Below are positions 28,703-36,690 of a stretch of 64,000 nt of DNA, in pieces. The notes beneath the pieces were generated by a model. That model ran no database searches. It saw nothing but the letters and a program-made list of their open reading frames with translations, and was not told the origin of the DNA. The translations under genes and the position numbers were made by a program. Position 1 is the first letter of the stretch; each line of letters opens with the position of its first letter. Source of the DNA: Mobiluncus curtisii subsp. curtisii ATCC 35241 (GTDB lineage: Bacteria > Actinomycetota > Actinomycetes > Actinomycetales > Actinomycetaceae); the NCBI RefSeq assembly GCF_000146285.1, contig NZ_GL385912.1, forward strand, positions 785,271-849,270, read 5' to 3'.

Positions 28703-29527
28703 CTAATGTGCGTGTACGGAGAGGTTCACATACACCGCGGTCAGAATCGCGAAAATGTACGCCTGTAGGAAAGCCACCAGGATTTCAAACAGGGTAAACG
28801 CGAAAGCTGCCGCAAAAGTCAGAATCCCTATCGGGGATAGCGCCGAGAGATGCGCAAAGAGGAAATAGTTCGTGGCGCTCAGAGTCAAAGCTAGCAAGAA
28901 GTGACCGGCAATCATGTTTGCCAACAAACGGACGAACAGAGTAAACGGGCGAATGATAAAGGTGGAAATCGCCTCAATTGGGGTCAGCAGGAGATACAGC
29001 GGCCACGGTACGCCCGGCGGGAATAGCGAGGACTTAAAGAAATGACCCACACCGGTCTCGCGAATTCCGGCATAAATGAAAACAAACCAGGCAAACACTG
29101 CCAACAGCAGCGGAAAGCCCGGTTTTGCGGAACCCGCCAGGTTAAAGCCAGGAATAATACCCGAAATGTTCATGAACAGCACCGAGAAGAATACGGTCGT
29201 GATAATCGGGGTGTATTTACGCCCGATTTCCTTACCGATGACTTCCTCAGCAATGCTCTCTTGGCAGAATTTAAAGCCAAACTCCAGCATGTACTGGGCA
29301 CGTCCCGGAATGAGCTTGGCTCGCGTGGCATACAGCACCAGGCACAACACCAGCAGCAGGGTCATGATGAGACGAATCATCATGACGCGGTCAATAGTAA
29401 AAGGCGTTCCGGCGAAAGCAACTACCGGGGGGAACAAGTCCATAATGGTGGGGGCATGGAACGAGTCATCTGTAGTGGGAACCAAATTCGGCACCAATGC
29501 CGACATGAGCGTCAACTGCACTCCCAT
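28703..29527 (-). CDS. atpB: ATP synthase Fo a subunit
   Basis: 274 residues with several membrane helices. The conserved Arg that faces the c-ring lies in RPFTLFVRLLANMIAGH. The C-terminal helix has the expected FEILVAFLQAYIFAILTAVY motif. AGGAG lies before ATG 29527. It opens the structural operon after a 109-bp gap that may hold an operon promoter; I could not place convincing hexamers. Confidence 0.95.
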   Translation of the reverse strand: MGVQLTLMSALVPNLVPTTDDSFHAPTIMDLFPPVVAFAGTPFTIDRVMMIRLIMTLLLVLCLVLYATRAKLIPGRAQYMLEFGFKFCQESIAEEVIGKEIGRKYTPIITTVFFSVLFMNISGIIPGFNLAGSAKPGFPLLLAVFAWFVFIYAGIRETGVGHFFKSSLFPPGVPWPLYLLLTPIEAISTFIIRPFTLFVRLLANMIAGHFLLALTLSATNYFLFAHLSALSPIGILTFAAAFAFTLFEILVAFLQAYIFAILTAVYVNLSVHAH

Positions 29528-29636
29528 TGTTCTCCTTTGAGTCCTAATTCACGAGTTCGCCTAATAACGTTACCACGAAAATCAGCCGTGATTAACCCAC
29601 CTCTTAACAAGATGTGGCGAAAAACACACTTTTGTT

Positions 29637-30140
29637 CTATCGAGATGGGTTTTCCTCGACCGTTTCAGATTGTGACGAGGTCACGACCGAGTCCAACAGG
29701 GGCACCCGCGCTTTGGTCAGCGCCACCGGGAAGACGATGGCTTGCACCAAAATCATTGCTAGCAGGGTGAAAAAGATGGTTTCAGCATCCAGCCCCGGCA
29801 ATTTCCGCGCCACCCCCACAGCCACCAAAATGACAACTACTTTTAAGACGAAATCTCCGCCCATGCCTGCCATCATCAAGTCGGGATGATTCAGCGTAAA
29901 CAGGTGTGTGGCAAACGTCACCGCCACCAGACCCGCGCCTACGACGGCACATAAACCAATGGAACGCAGCCCCGCCGCCCCCACCAGCCGCGCGGCTAAG
30001 CCCGCCGCGACCAGCAACACTGCCACCACCGCTAGGGAAATCGCAAGCAATGAAAACTTCACTGCCCGGCGCGTTCCCGCCCCCACCGAAGCCGCGTGAA
30101 AAGCGTCCGTTGGTACTGACAAAGGAGTCGTTTCGTTCAC
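29637..30140 (-). CDS. AtpI-like membrane protein
   Basis: 167 residues with four hydrophobic segments (about 27-48, 54-78, 95-112, 121-140) and polar ends. Its position between wecA and atpB, where actinobacteria carry atpI, and its size support an AtpI/Fo-assembly role. Sequence similarity alone is weak. It overlaps the wecA stop by 4 nt (ATGA), so translation is coupled. Confidence 0.6.
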   Translation of the reverse strand: MNETTPLSVPTDAFHAASVGAGTRRAVKFSLLAISLAVVAVLLVAAGLAARLVGAAGLRSIGLCAVVGAGLVAVTFATHLFTLNHPDLMMAGMGGDFVLKVVVILVAVGVARKLPGLDAETIFFTLLAMILVQAIVFPVALTKARVPLLDSVVTSSQSETVEENPSR

Positions 30141-31321
30141 GACTTTACGCTATCAGAAAGGGCGGAGTCATGGTACAGGGCGTGTTCCGGACCGTGGGGC
30201 TGACGATATTTCGGGTTGAACCAGCGGTGTACGCCTTCGCGCCAAGCGGGCAGAATCTCAATTGTCGCCACCATCGACAGCAAGGACGCCACCAACATGA
30301 CCACCAACACGTAGCGCATCCGGAGCAGAGTCAGAGACGCTGCCCCCAGGGAAAACACTGCCGTCCACAGATACATGACCAGCACGGCGCGCACTCGCGA
30401 GCGCCCGGCGTGGGAGAGGCGATGGTGCAGGTGACCAGCATCGGCTTGGAAGGGCGACTGGTGATGATACAGCCGCCGTATCACTGCGGTGACCATATCA
30501 ATTATCGGGATTGCCAACACTGCCAGGGGCAAAACTATGGGCAGGAAGGACGGAAAAGCCTGGCGGAAATAAACTACTGCCGGGTCAATCTGACCGGTGA
30601 CAATGATGGCAGAAGCCACGGTCAGTAAGCCCAGCAGCATCGCGCCGGTATCGCCCATAAATATGGAGGCGGGGGAAAAGTTGTGCGCCAAAAATCCCAG
30701 GCAGATTCCTGCCAGCGCCGCTGCCACCGTCGAAGCCAAAGAGGCATACGACGCAGCACCGAGCGTGCGCGTCAAAGTATAGGAATAGATGAACAAGCCG
30801 GTGGCGCTAATTGCCATCATGCCGGAGGCTAAGCCGTCCAAGCCATCTACGAAGTTCACTGCGTTGATTGCAGCCACCACTACCAGCACTGTGACCAGCA
30901 GAGACAATCGGGACGAACCAATCGTCAAGCCAAAAATCGGGAAAGACGTCAGCTGGATGCCCAACCAGGACATCAATCCTGCCACCAGGATTTGCCCTGC
31001 CAGCTTCGTGTACCAATCCAAATCCCAGATGTCGTCGATGACACCCAAAATCACAATCAGGACGACTCCCACTGCCAAACCTTTGATGTTATGAAAGCTA
31101 GCTGCGTCTGCCAAGAATGGAGTATGCGAAGCGATAGCTAACGCCGTGAGGAAACCCGCGCCCATGGCTACACCGCCCAGACGCGGGGTGGGAAATTCGT
31201 GGACGTCACGTTCCCGCACCGGCGCTAAAGTCCCGGTAGCCAGGGCAAACTGGCGTACCAGCGGAACCGTCAGGTACGTCACCGCGACCGCAACCAGGAA
31301 TATCAACAGGTAAAACTTCAT
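30137..31321 (-). CDS. wecA: Polyprenyl-phosphate N-acetylhexosamine-1-phosphate transferase (WecA family)
   Basis: 394 residues with about eleven membrane segments. This MraY/WecA-superfamily enzyme starts lipid-linked glycan synthesis by moving GlcNAc-1-phosphate to undecaprenyl or decaprenyl phosphate. Family motifs are visible: the PTPRLGG segment, a DDIWDL Asp pair, NAVNFVDGLDGLASG, FMGDTGAMLLG, and the cytosolic His-rich loop (GHLHHRLSHAGRS). In actinobacteria it starts linkage units such as those for arabinogalactan or surface polymers. Here it could prime the polymer made by the 54-64 kb locus. Confidence 0.92.
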   Translation of the reverse strand: MKFYLLIFLVAVAVTYLTVPLVRQFALATGTLAPVRERDVHEFPTPRLGGVAMGAGFLTALAIASHTPFLADAASFHNIKGLAVGVVLIVILGVIDDIWDLDWYTKLAGQILVAGLMSWLGIQLTSFPIFGLTIGSSRLSLLVTVLVVVAAINAVNFVDGLDGLASGMMAISATGLFIYSYTLTRTLGAASYASLASTVAAALAGICLGFLAHNFSPASIFMGDTGAMLLGLLTVASAIIVTGQIDPAVVYFRQAFPSFLPIVLPLAVLAIPIIDMVTAVIRRLYHHQSPFQADAGHLHHRLSHAGRSRVRAVLVMYLWTAVFSLGAASLTLLRMRYVLVVMLVASLLSMVATIEILPAWREGVHRWFNPKYRQPHGPEHALYHDSALSDSVKS

Positions 31322-31378
31322 ACGGGCTTTAGTTTAGCGGGTTAGTGGCGCGGGATTCGTGTTTGTTTTAAATAAAAG

Positions 31379-31430
31379 GTGGGATATGGGCTGCAGCTGC
31401 CATTATTGGCAGCTACTGCCCATATCCCAC
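31379..31430. repeat. Palindromic hairpin element, copy B
   Basis: Arms of 23 nt (31379-31401 and 31408-31430) pair at 21 positions around the loop ATTATT. The right inner arm and the loop are identical to copy A at 12006-12067, in the same orientation. It lies between tsaC and wecA in the 130-bp gap. Confidence 0.75.
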
Positions 31431-31451
31431 TATATAAACGCAGGGGAGCCA

Positions 31452-32099
31452 TCAGACCAGGGCGGCGAGGATGTCAGACAGCGGAATATCGCCCTGACGC
31501 AGCAAGCGCGGGGAATCCTGTGTCAAACGGACAATGGTGGATGGATGCCCAGAGGGAGACACGCCAGCATCCACGTAAACGCTGACCCGTTCCCCAAAAT
31601 AGTTCGTGGCGGCGGCAATATCGGTAGCGGGAGGTCGCGTATGCAGGTTGGCAGACGTAACCGCCAGCGGACCGGTATAACGCAGTATTTCGAGGGCACG
31701 AGGGTGGTCGGGCTGGCGCAACGCAATCGTCCCGTGAGTCTGACCCAGGTCCCAGCCCAAAGCTGGGTTGGCAGTCACGATTATGGTCAAAGCACCGGGC
31801 CAAAAGCGCTCTGCGAGCAAGCGGGCGGCGCGCCGCTGACTCGCGCTAGCCTGCGGTTCCGGCGCCATTAAATCCTCCAGTGCTGCCGGACCGGAAACCA
31901 ACACCGGCGGAGGAAAATCCTCGCCCCGACCTTTGGCATTTTGCAAACGCGACACCGCCACGGGCGCGAACGGCACCGAAGCTATTCCATAAACCGTATC
32001 GGTCGGCATGACCAGCAGCTCGTCACGTTTCACCGCTGCGTCAATCACTGCCAAGTCAGTCTGGGTAATGGGACCGGTCAGAGCATCAATTATTTTCAT
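31452..32099 (-). CDS. tsaC: L-threonylcarbamoyladenylate synthase (TsaC/Sua5 family)
   Basis: 215 residues from ATG 32099. It makes threonylcarbamoyl-AMP, the first step of the universal tRNA t6A37 modification. YrdC-fold motifs are present: LLVMPTDTVYGIAS, the LQNAKGRGEDFPPPVLV segment (a K-R-x(n)-P-x-P pattern), RFWPGALTIIV, and SANLHTRPP. The longer in-frame reading (to 32225) lacks family sequence. TAAAAT ends 7 nt before the ATG, with no ribosome site, so it may be leaderless. It heads the unit that runs through wecA to atp. Confidence 0.9.
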   Translation of the reverse strand: MKIIDALTGPITQTDLAVIDAAVKRDELLVMPTDTVYGIASVPFAPVAVSRLQNAKGRGEDFPPPVLVSGPAALEDLMAPEPQASASQRRAARLLAERFWPGALTIIVTANPALGWDLGQTHGTIALRQPDHPRALEILRYTGPLAVTSANLHTRPPATDIAAATNYFGERVSVYVDAGVSPSGHPSTIVRLTQDSPRLLRQGDIPLSDILAALV

Positions 32100-32106
32100 A
32101 GAGCCG

Positions 32107-32112
32107 ATTTTA
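32107..32112 (-). promoter_or_regulatory. -10 box of tsaC, leaderless arrangement
   Basis: TAAAAT on the minus strand ends 7 nt before ATG 32099. Confidence 0.45.
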
Positions 32113-32225
32113 GTCCCCCGGTCGACCAAGCTGACACCACCGGAACAGACACTCCCACCACCCTTGTGACCGAGGCACCAAAACAAATACCCGGAGCAGC
32201 TCCGCAGTAGCGCGCAATAAGCCAA

Positions 32226-32240
32226 AGCGCCCGAAGCGCT
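32226..32240 (-). terminator. Weak hairpin after the response regulator gene
   Basis: AGCGC-N5-GCGCT, followed by TTTGGCTTATT on the minus strand, 38 nt past the stop codon of the response regulator. The stem is short, so termination is doubtful. Confidence 0.3.
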
Positions 32241-32278
32241 AACCTATTGCGCTGTCACCCCACGTGCTCAGCAATCGG

Positions 32279-32767
32279 CTATTCCGGGCGGTTGAGCCAT
32301 TTGGTTAACTCCGTTGCCCGCGCCGACTCCAGGGCTGAGAGATAGGGCACCGGATCAATGCCCGCCAACTCTACGTAATCAGTCAACATGGTGCGCACCA
32401 CGTCTTGCAGCTCCTCGGGTTTCCACGGTTTCGCCACGTACTGATCGAGCCCAGCTTCGTTCACCGCGCGCACGGTGTCAGCCAGGTCAGCCTGACCGGT
32501 CACCAGGACTTTGCGAGTCAACTGGGTGCGTTCGTCAGACATCATCTGGCCCATGAACTCGATACCGGTCGTGCCGGGCAACCGATGATCGCACAGCGCC
32601 AACGCCAGGGCATCACCATCGTCAGAGATTTCGTCGATAACCTCCCAGGCATCGGGCACATCCTCCGCCGGCTCAATGCGTAAAGTGTCCGCAAATCCCA
32701 GCAGGTCACGAGTCACGGCGGCACGAACTTCCGGTTCGTCTTCAAGAATTAGGATGGCGAGTTTCAT
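32279..32767 (-). CDS. Single-domain response regulator
   Basis: 162 residues: one CheY-like receiver domain (1-125) plus a helical tail of about 35 residues with no DNA-binding domain. The acidic pocket is LEDEP; the phosphate acceptor is Asp60 in LCDHRLPG; Thr90 and Lys113 (VAKPW) complete the switch. GAAGGAG precedes the ATG. It lies 126 bp downstream of the sensor kinase and is its likely partner. With no output domain it must signal by protein contact or in a relay. Confidence 0.88.
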   Translation of the reverse strand: MKLAILILEDEPEVRAAVTRDLLGFADTLRIEPAEDVPDAWEVIDEISDDGDALALALCDHRLPGTTGIEFMGQMMSDERTQLTRKVLVTGQADLADTVRAVNEAGLDQYVAKPWKPEELQDVVRTMLTDYVELAGIDPVPYLSALESARATELTKWLNRPE

Positions 32768-32893
32768 GGTTTCTCCTTCATTGGGGATGCTCCTATTCTT
32801 TCATCCCGTCGTGAAGTTTGGACAAATTTGCCCTAAACGTCAGAAAACGAGCACTGACGAGCCACGCAAACCTGCCCGACTTGGCTGGTGAAT

Positions 32894-34432
32894 CTAAAGC
32901 GAGACGGGAGTCCCCGCGATTGGCAATTCCACGGTGGCCAGGGTGCCCCTCGTGTGGGAGACGTTTTCCAGGCGGATGGTCCCGCCGTGATTTTCCACAA
33001 TCGAGCGGCACAACCCCAGACCGATGCCCATTCCAAACCGCACTTCGCCGCCCTTGGTGGAAAAATGCGGCTCAAAAATGTGTTCGATGACGTCAGCCGC
33101 GATACCCGATCCGGTGTCGCGGAAGGTCACGACGATTTGGTCGCCGCGGGCTCTGGTCGCGATGGTCAGCTGACCAATCATTCCCGCCAGTTCGTCTCGA
33201 TTGGTGGGGCGCTTGCCGACCGCGTCGCTGGCGGCTGAAGCCTCGCCGGACATGGCCTCTACCGCGTTCGTAATCAGGTTCGTCCACACTTCGTCGAGCT
33301 GACCGGGATGGCAAGAAATCCGCGGCAGGTCGCCATAGTCCACGCTGAGGTCGATTTTGTCTAAGCGATGCGACAACAGGCGCAGCGTGTCCTGCAGCCC
33401 GGAGTTGATGTCGACGTTTTGTACCGGATCCCCATCGGGACGGGCATAAGAGCGCAGCGAGGCGACCAGGTCAATGATGCGTCCCGAGGCGGTACGCAGG
33501 TTGCGCAGACTGGTGCCGATGGCAGCCGCTTGTTCCAAAGCTCCCAGATCCGCGTCCGGGTCGGCCTGCAGGTCTCTGGCGAGGTTGCGCGCCAAGTCGG
33601 TGCTGTAGACTCCCGCCACGGACAGGCGTTCCACCAGGCTCGCGTCTCCGAGGATTGCCAACAGCTCGCGTTTTCGCGCCCGCGTTTCCTTGGTGGACAA
33701 GAACGGGGCATCCTCCGCATTTTCCAGGGACTCCAGAGCCAAGTCGCGCCAAGTCGAGTCCGGGCAGGTCGACAGCAACATGCGTATATCCTCATGAATG
33801 TAATCTGCGGCGCGGCGAATCGCTGCCACCGGATTATTGAGTTCGTGCGCCACTCCCGCCGCCAACTCGCCCAGTGAGGCAAACCGGGCTTGGGCAGCCA
33901 TTTCCTCCCTGGTTTCGCGGAGTATTTCCAGGGCTTTTGCCAAATTTGCCCGCTGCACTGCCAGTTGGTCTGCCAGCACTGCCGACTCAATGTGGAGGTT
34001 TTCTGCCCGCCGCAACCGGCGGTCATAAGTGCGCATAAACAGGGCTGCCACCAGCAGCGACACTCGTGAGTCCCCAGCGATAATCATGTTCATTTCATCG
34101 AGAGTCAGTTCGATTCCCACGACTTCTTCGGTCACCACGGCGGTAAAGAACGCGCCGATTTCTTCCCCGGAGGATAGCATCCCGATGATACGTCCGGTCG
34201 AAGCGTGGTGCATCAGTAAGTCCCCGCTCGCCGAGGAACGTTCCAGCGCGATACTGCCCGATAGCGCCAGGATAATGCTGCGAACTGGCTGACCTTCCTC
34301 AGTCAGATGCGCCCCCACCGGGAACGTAATCCGCTCCTGGGGTCCCAAGATAGTCTCGGCACGACGCACAATCTCGGCGATGATTTCTTCATCGTCCTGT
34401 TCGAGGTCAAACACAAAGCGTCTTTCGTACAT
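32894..34432 (-). CDS. Sensor histidine kinase with cyclic-nucleotide-binding-like N-terminal domain
   Basis: 512 residues from ATG 34432 (a GTG at 34462 is also possible; neither has a clear ribosome site). Residues 25-135 have the pattern of a Crp-type cNMP-binding barrel. A coiled linker and the phosphoacceptor domain follow, with His196 in AGVAHELNNPVAAIRR. The C-terminal HATPase has the N box (LITNAVEA), GSGIA and GIGLGLCRSIVENHGG. No membrane segment is visible, so it is cytosolic. The ligand is unknown; the barrel may sense a nucleotide or only serve structure. The export operon upstream on the same strand ends 54 bp away. Confidence 0.85.
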   Translation of the reverse strand: MYERRFVFDLEQDDEEIIAEIVRRAETILGPQERITFPVGAHLTEEGQPVRSIILALSGSIALERSSASGDLLMHHASTGRIIGMLSSGEEIGAFFTAVVTEEVVGIELTLDEMNMIIAGDSRVSLLVAALFMRTYDRRLRRAENLHIESAVLADQLAVQRANLAKALEILRETREEMAAQARFASLGELAAGVAHELNNPVAAIRRAADYIHEDIRMLLSTCPDSTWRDLALESLENAEDAPFLSTKETRARKRELLAILGDASLVERLSVAGVYSTDLARNLARDLQADPDADLGALEQAAAIGTSLRNLRTASGRIIDLVASLRSYARPDGDPVQNVDINSGLQDTLRLLSHRLDKIDLSVDYGDLPRISCHPGQLDEVWTNLITNAVEAMSGEASAASDAVGKRPTNRDELAGMIGQLTIATRARGDQIVVTFRDTGSGIAADVIEHIFEPHFSTKGGEVRFGMGIGLGLCRSIVENHGGTIRLENVSHTRGTLATVELPIAGTPVSL

Positions 34433-34516
34433 GCCACTATCATGCCGGAATTTTTCCCGCACACAGGTAGGTTTACGAGCCGAGGATTGTTTTGGATCAG
34501 GTCGACGAGACTCCGA

Positions 34517-35887
34517 CTACTCGTAACGCAGCGCCTCGATAGGGTCGAGTTTGGCAGCTTTGGACGCTGGATAGTAACCGAAGAAAATCCCGATACCAAG
34601 CGAGAACGCCAGCGAGAACAGCACTCCACCCAGGGGTGGAATCGCGGGATTACCCATCGCGTTAGCTCCCAAATATCCCGCGAGACCACCAAACGCCACT
34701 CCGAGAAGACCTCCCAACAGACACACCATCATGGCTTCAACCAGGAACTGTAGCCGGATATTCCACTGGGTCGCCCCCAGGGCTTTGCGAATGCCTATCT
34801 CCCTGGTACGTTCAGTGACCGACACCAGCATGATGTTCATCACCCCAATACCGCCGACCAGCAAACTCAGACCCGCAATCACCGACAGCCCCATAGCGAT
34901 AGTGGAAAAGACGTTCTTAACCTGGTCCATCATTGAATCCATAGAATCAATTTGCACTCCATACTCGGAGTCAGCCCAGGTTTTATCCAAGAACTCCTGC
35001 AAATCGTGTTTCAAAGCCTTCGCATCAGTACCGGGAACCGGGCGCACGGTCGCCCAGTTAAAACCGGGTTCTTTGGTGCCGGTAACTTCCTCTTCCAGGG
35101 TGTAGGGGATATAAAAGGTCGTTCCACTCGACCCTCCGCCCCCGCCGAGGAGGGCAGCGGCAGCCCCTTTCATTTGTACCTGCCGGACGACCCCGATGAC
35201 TTGGAAAGTCGTTTGGGACTCGTCGCTGTCGAACTCGAAACTCTGACCCACGGCGTTTTGCGCCGCTCCCCCGAACAGTTTTTTCGCTATTTCGTCAGTG
35301 ACGACTGCCACCGTGTCCGCACTGTCCACTTCGCTGTCTTCAAAACCGCGACCGGCGACCAGTTCCATGTTTGACCCGATGAGGAAATCTTGGTTGGTGG
35401 TTTGCACATCCGCGTCCACGTCTCCGCCTGTGCCCGTAGCGGTGCCGTAGCCACCCGCCCCTTGCACGCTGATACCTTTGATTTGGTCGGAAAACTCCTC
35501 ACGGATCTGGTCCAGGATTTCCGGAGTCAGATATTGGTCGTCGCCGTCGCTATCCGCACCAGCCGAGCTGGTACCGTCATTCCCGGACATGTCCTCATCC
35601 TCTTCATCAGGCTCTGCGGGCATGCTGCCGTCATCTTCCGTACCAGGCGAATCTTCGTGAGATTTATTCTTGGCGATGTTTTCTTTGGTATCCACCGAGA
35701 GGTACATATCCTGCCCTCCCAGAGAACCCAACGAGTCCGTCACCGCGCTGGTCACCCCGCGAGAGATAGTGAGAATCGCCACCACGGAAGCAATCCCGAT
35801 GATGATACCCAGCAGAGTCAGAATGGCTCGCATCTTGTTCGCCCACAGTCCCGCCAGGGCCAGGCGCACGTTTTCTCCGAAAGTCAT
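34517..35887 (-). CDS. MacB-type ABC transporter permease
   Basis: 456 residues with the FtsX/MacB layout: an N-terminal membrane helix (about 20-42), a large extracytoplasmic domain, and three C-terminal helices after VERTREIGIRKALGATQW. Unlike E. coli MacB, the ATPase is a separate gene. Residues 70-118 are a strongly acidic, Ser/Gly-rich insertion in the extracytoplasmic part. It overlaps the ATPase gene by 4 nt. It is likely the mechanotransmission component of a tripartite exporter for peptides, lipids or drugs; the substrate is unknown. Confidence 0.88.
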   Translation of the reverse strand: MTFGENVRLALAGLWANKMRAILTLLGIIIGIASVVAILTISRGVTSAVTDSLGSLGGQDMYLSVDTKENIAKNKSHEDSPGTEDDGSMPAEPDEEDEDMSGNDGTSSAGADSDGDDQYLTPEILDQIREEFSDQIKGISVQGAGGYGTATGTGGDVDADVQTTNQDFLIGSNMELVAGRGFEDSEVDSADTVAVVTDEIAKKLFGGAAQNAVGQSFEFDSDESQTTFQVIGVVRQVQMKGAAAALLGGGGGSSGTTFYIPYTLEEEVTGTKEPGFNWATVRPVPGTDAKALKHDLQEFLDKTWADSEYGVQIDSMDSMMDQVKNVFSTIAMGLSVIAGLSLLVGGIGVMNIMLVSVTERTREIGIRKALGATQWNIRLQFLVEAMMVCLLGGLLGVAFGGLAGYLGANAMGNPAIPPLGGVLFSLAFSLGIGIFFGYYPASKAAKLDPIEALRYE

Positions 35888-36690
35888 TGAGCGCCTCCTT
35901 TGGTCGACACACCCTCGCCCAGCACGCCGTCCACCATGGTAAAGATGCGCTGAGTTTGCTCGGCAAGCTCGGGGTTGTGGGTAATCAACACGATGGTTTT
36001 ACCCTGCTCGCGGTGCAGCCGGTGGAACAGGTCCATGACCATCAAACCTGTGGCGGTGTCCAAAGCACCGGTCGGCTCATCTGCCAAAATAATGTCCGGG
36101 TCATTGGCCATCGCGCGCGCAATCGCCACCCGCTGCTTTTGCCCGCCGGACAACTCGCTGGGCTGATGGTGAATCCGTTCGCTCATGCCGACCAGTTCCA
36201 ACAGTTTCAGCGCCCGTTCACGCCGCTGAGCACGCCCTACTCCGGCATACATCATGGGCAGTTCTACGTTCTTTAACGCATCGGTACGTCCCACCAGGTT
36301 AAAGTTTTGAAACACGAACCCGATGGAAAGCGAGCGTATCAACGCGGCTTCGTTATCGTCAGCTTCGGAAATATCCACGTCTCCCAACAGGTAACGGCCC
36401 GAAGTGGGTCGATCCAGCAGTCCGATAATGTTCATCAGGGTGGACTTGCCCGAACCGGAGGACCCCACGATGGACACAAACTCTCCCGGATAAATTGCCA
36501 GGTTTACACCCTTCAACACAGTTAGCTCGTGGTCGGTACCCAGAAAGAACCCCTTGTAAATGTCGCTCAACTGGATGACCGGCTGCGGTGCTACCGCCCC
36601 CGACTGACCGCCACCCTGCGGAGCGAGCGCGGGAGGGGACGCTGGTGCAATAACCTGACCCTCAGCATGACCTACCGGCAGGCTCATCAT
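35884..36690 (-). CDS. ABC transporter ATPase (MacB/LolD type)
   Basis: 268 residues. After an Ala/Pro-rich lead of about 38 residues come Walker A GSSGSGKST, the Q loop (FVFQNFNLVGR), signature LSGGQKQRVAIARAM, Walker B IILADEPTGALD and the H loop (VLITHNPE). It powers the permease downstream, with which it overlaps by 4 nt, and overlaps the adaptor gene upstream by 4 nt, giving a tightly coupled three-gene unit. Confidence 0.92.
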   Translation of the reverse strand: MMSLPVGHAEGQVIAPASPPALAPQGGGQSGAVAPQPVIQLSDIYKGFFLGTDHELTVLKGVNLAIYPGEFVSIVGSSGSGKSTLMNIIGLLDRPTSGRYLLGDVDISEADDNEAALIRSLSIGFVFQNFNLVGRTDALKNVELPMMYAGVGRAQRRERALKLLELVGMSERIHHQPSELSGGQKQRVAIARAMANDPDIILADEPTGALDTATGLMVMDLFHRLHREQGKTIVLITHNPELAEQTQRIFTMVDGVLGEGVSTKGGAQ

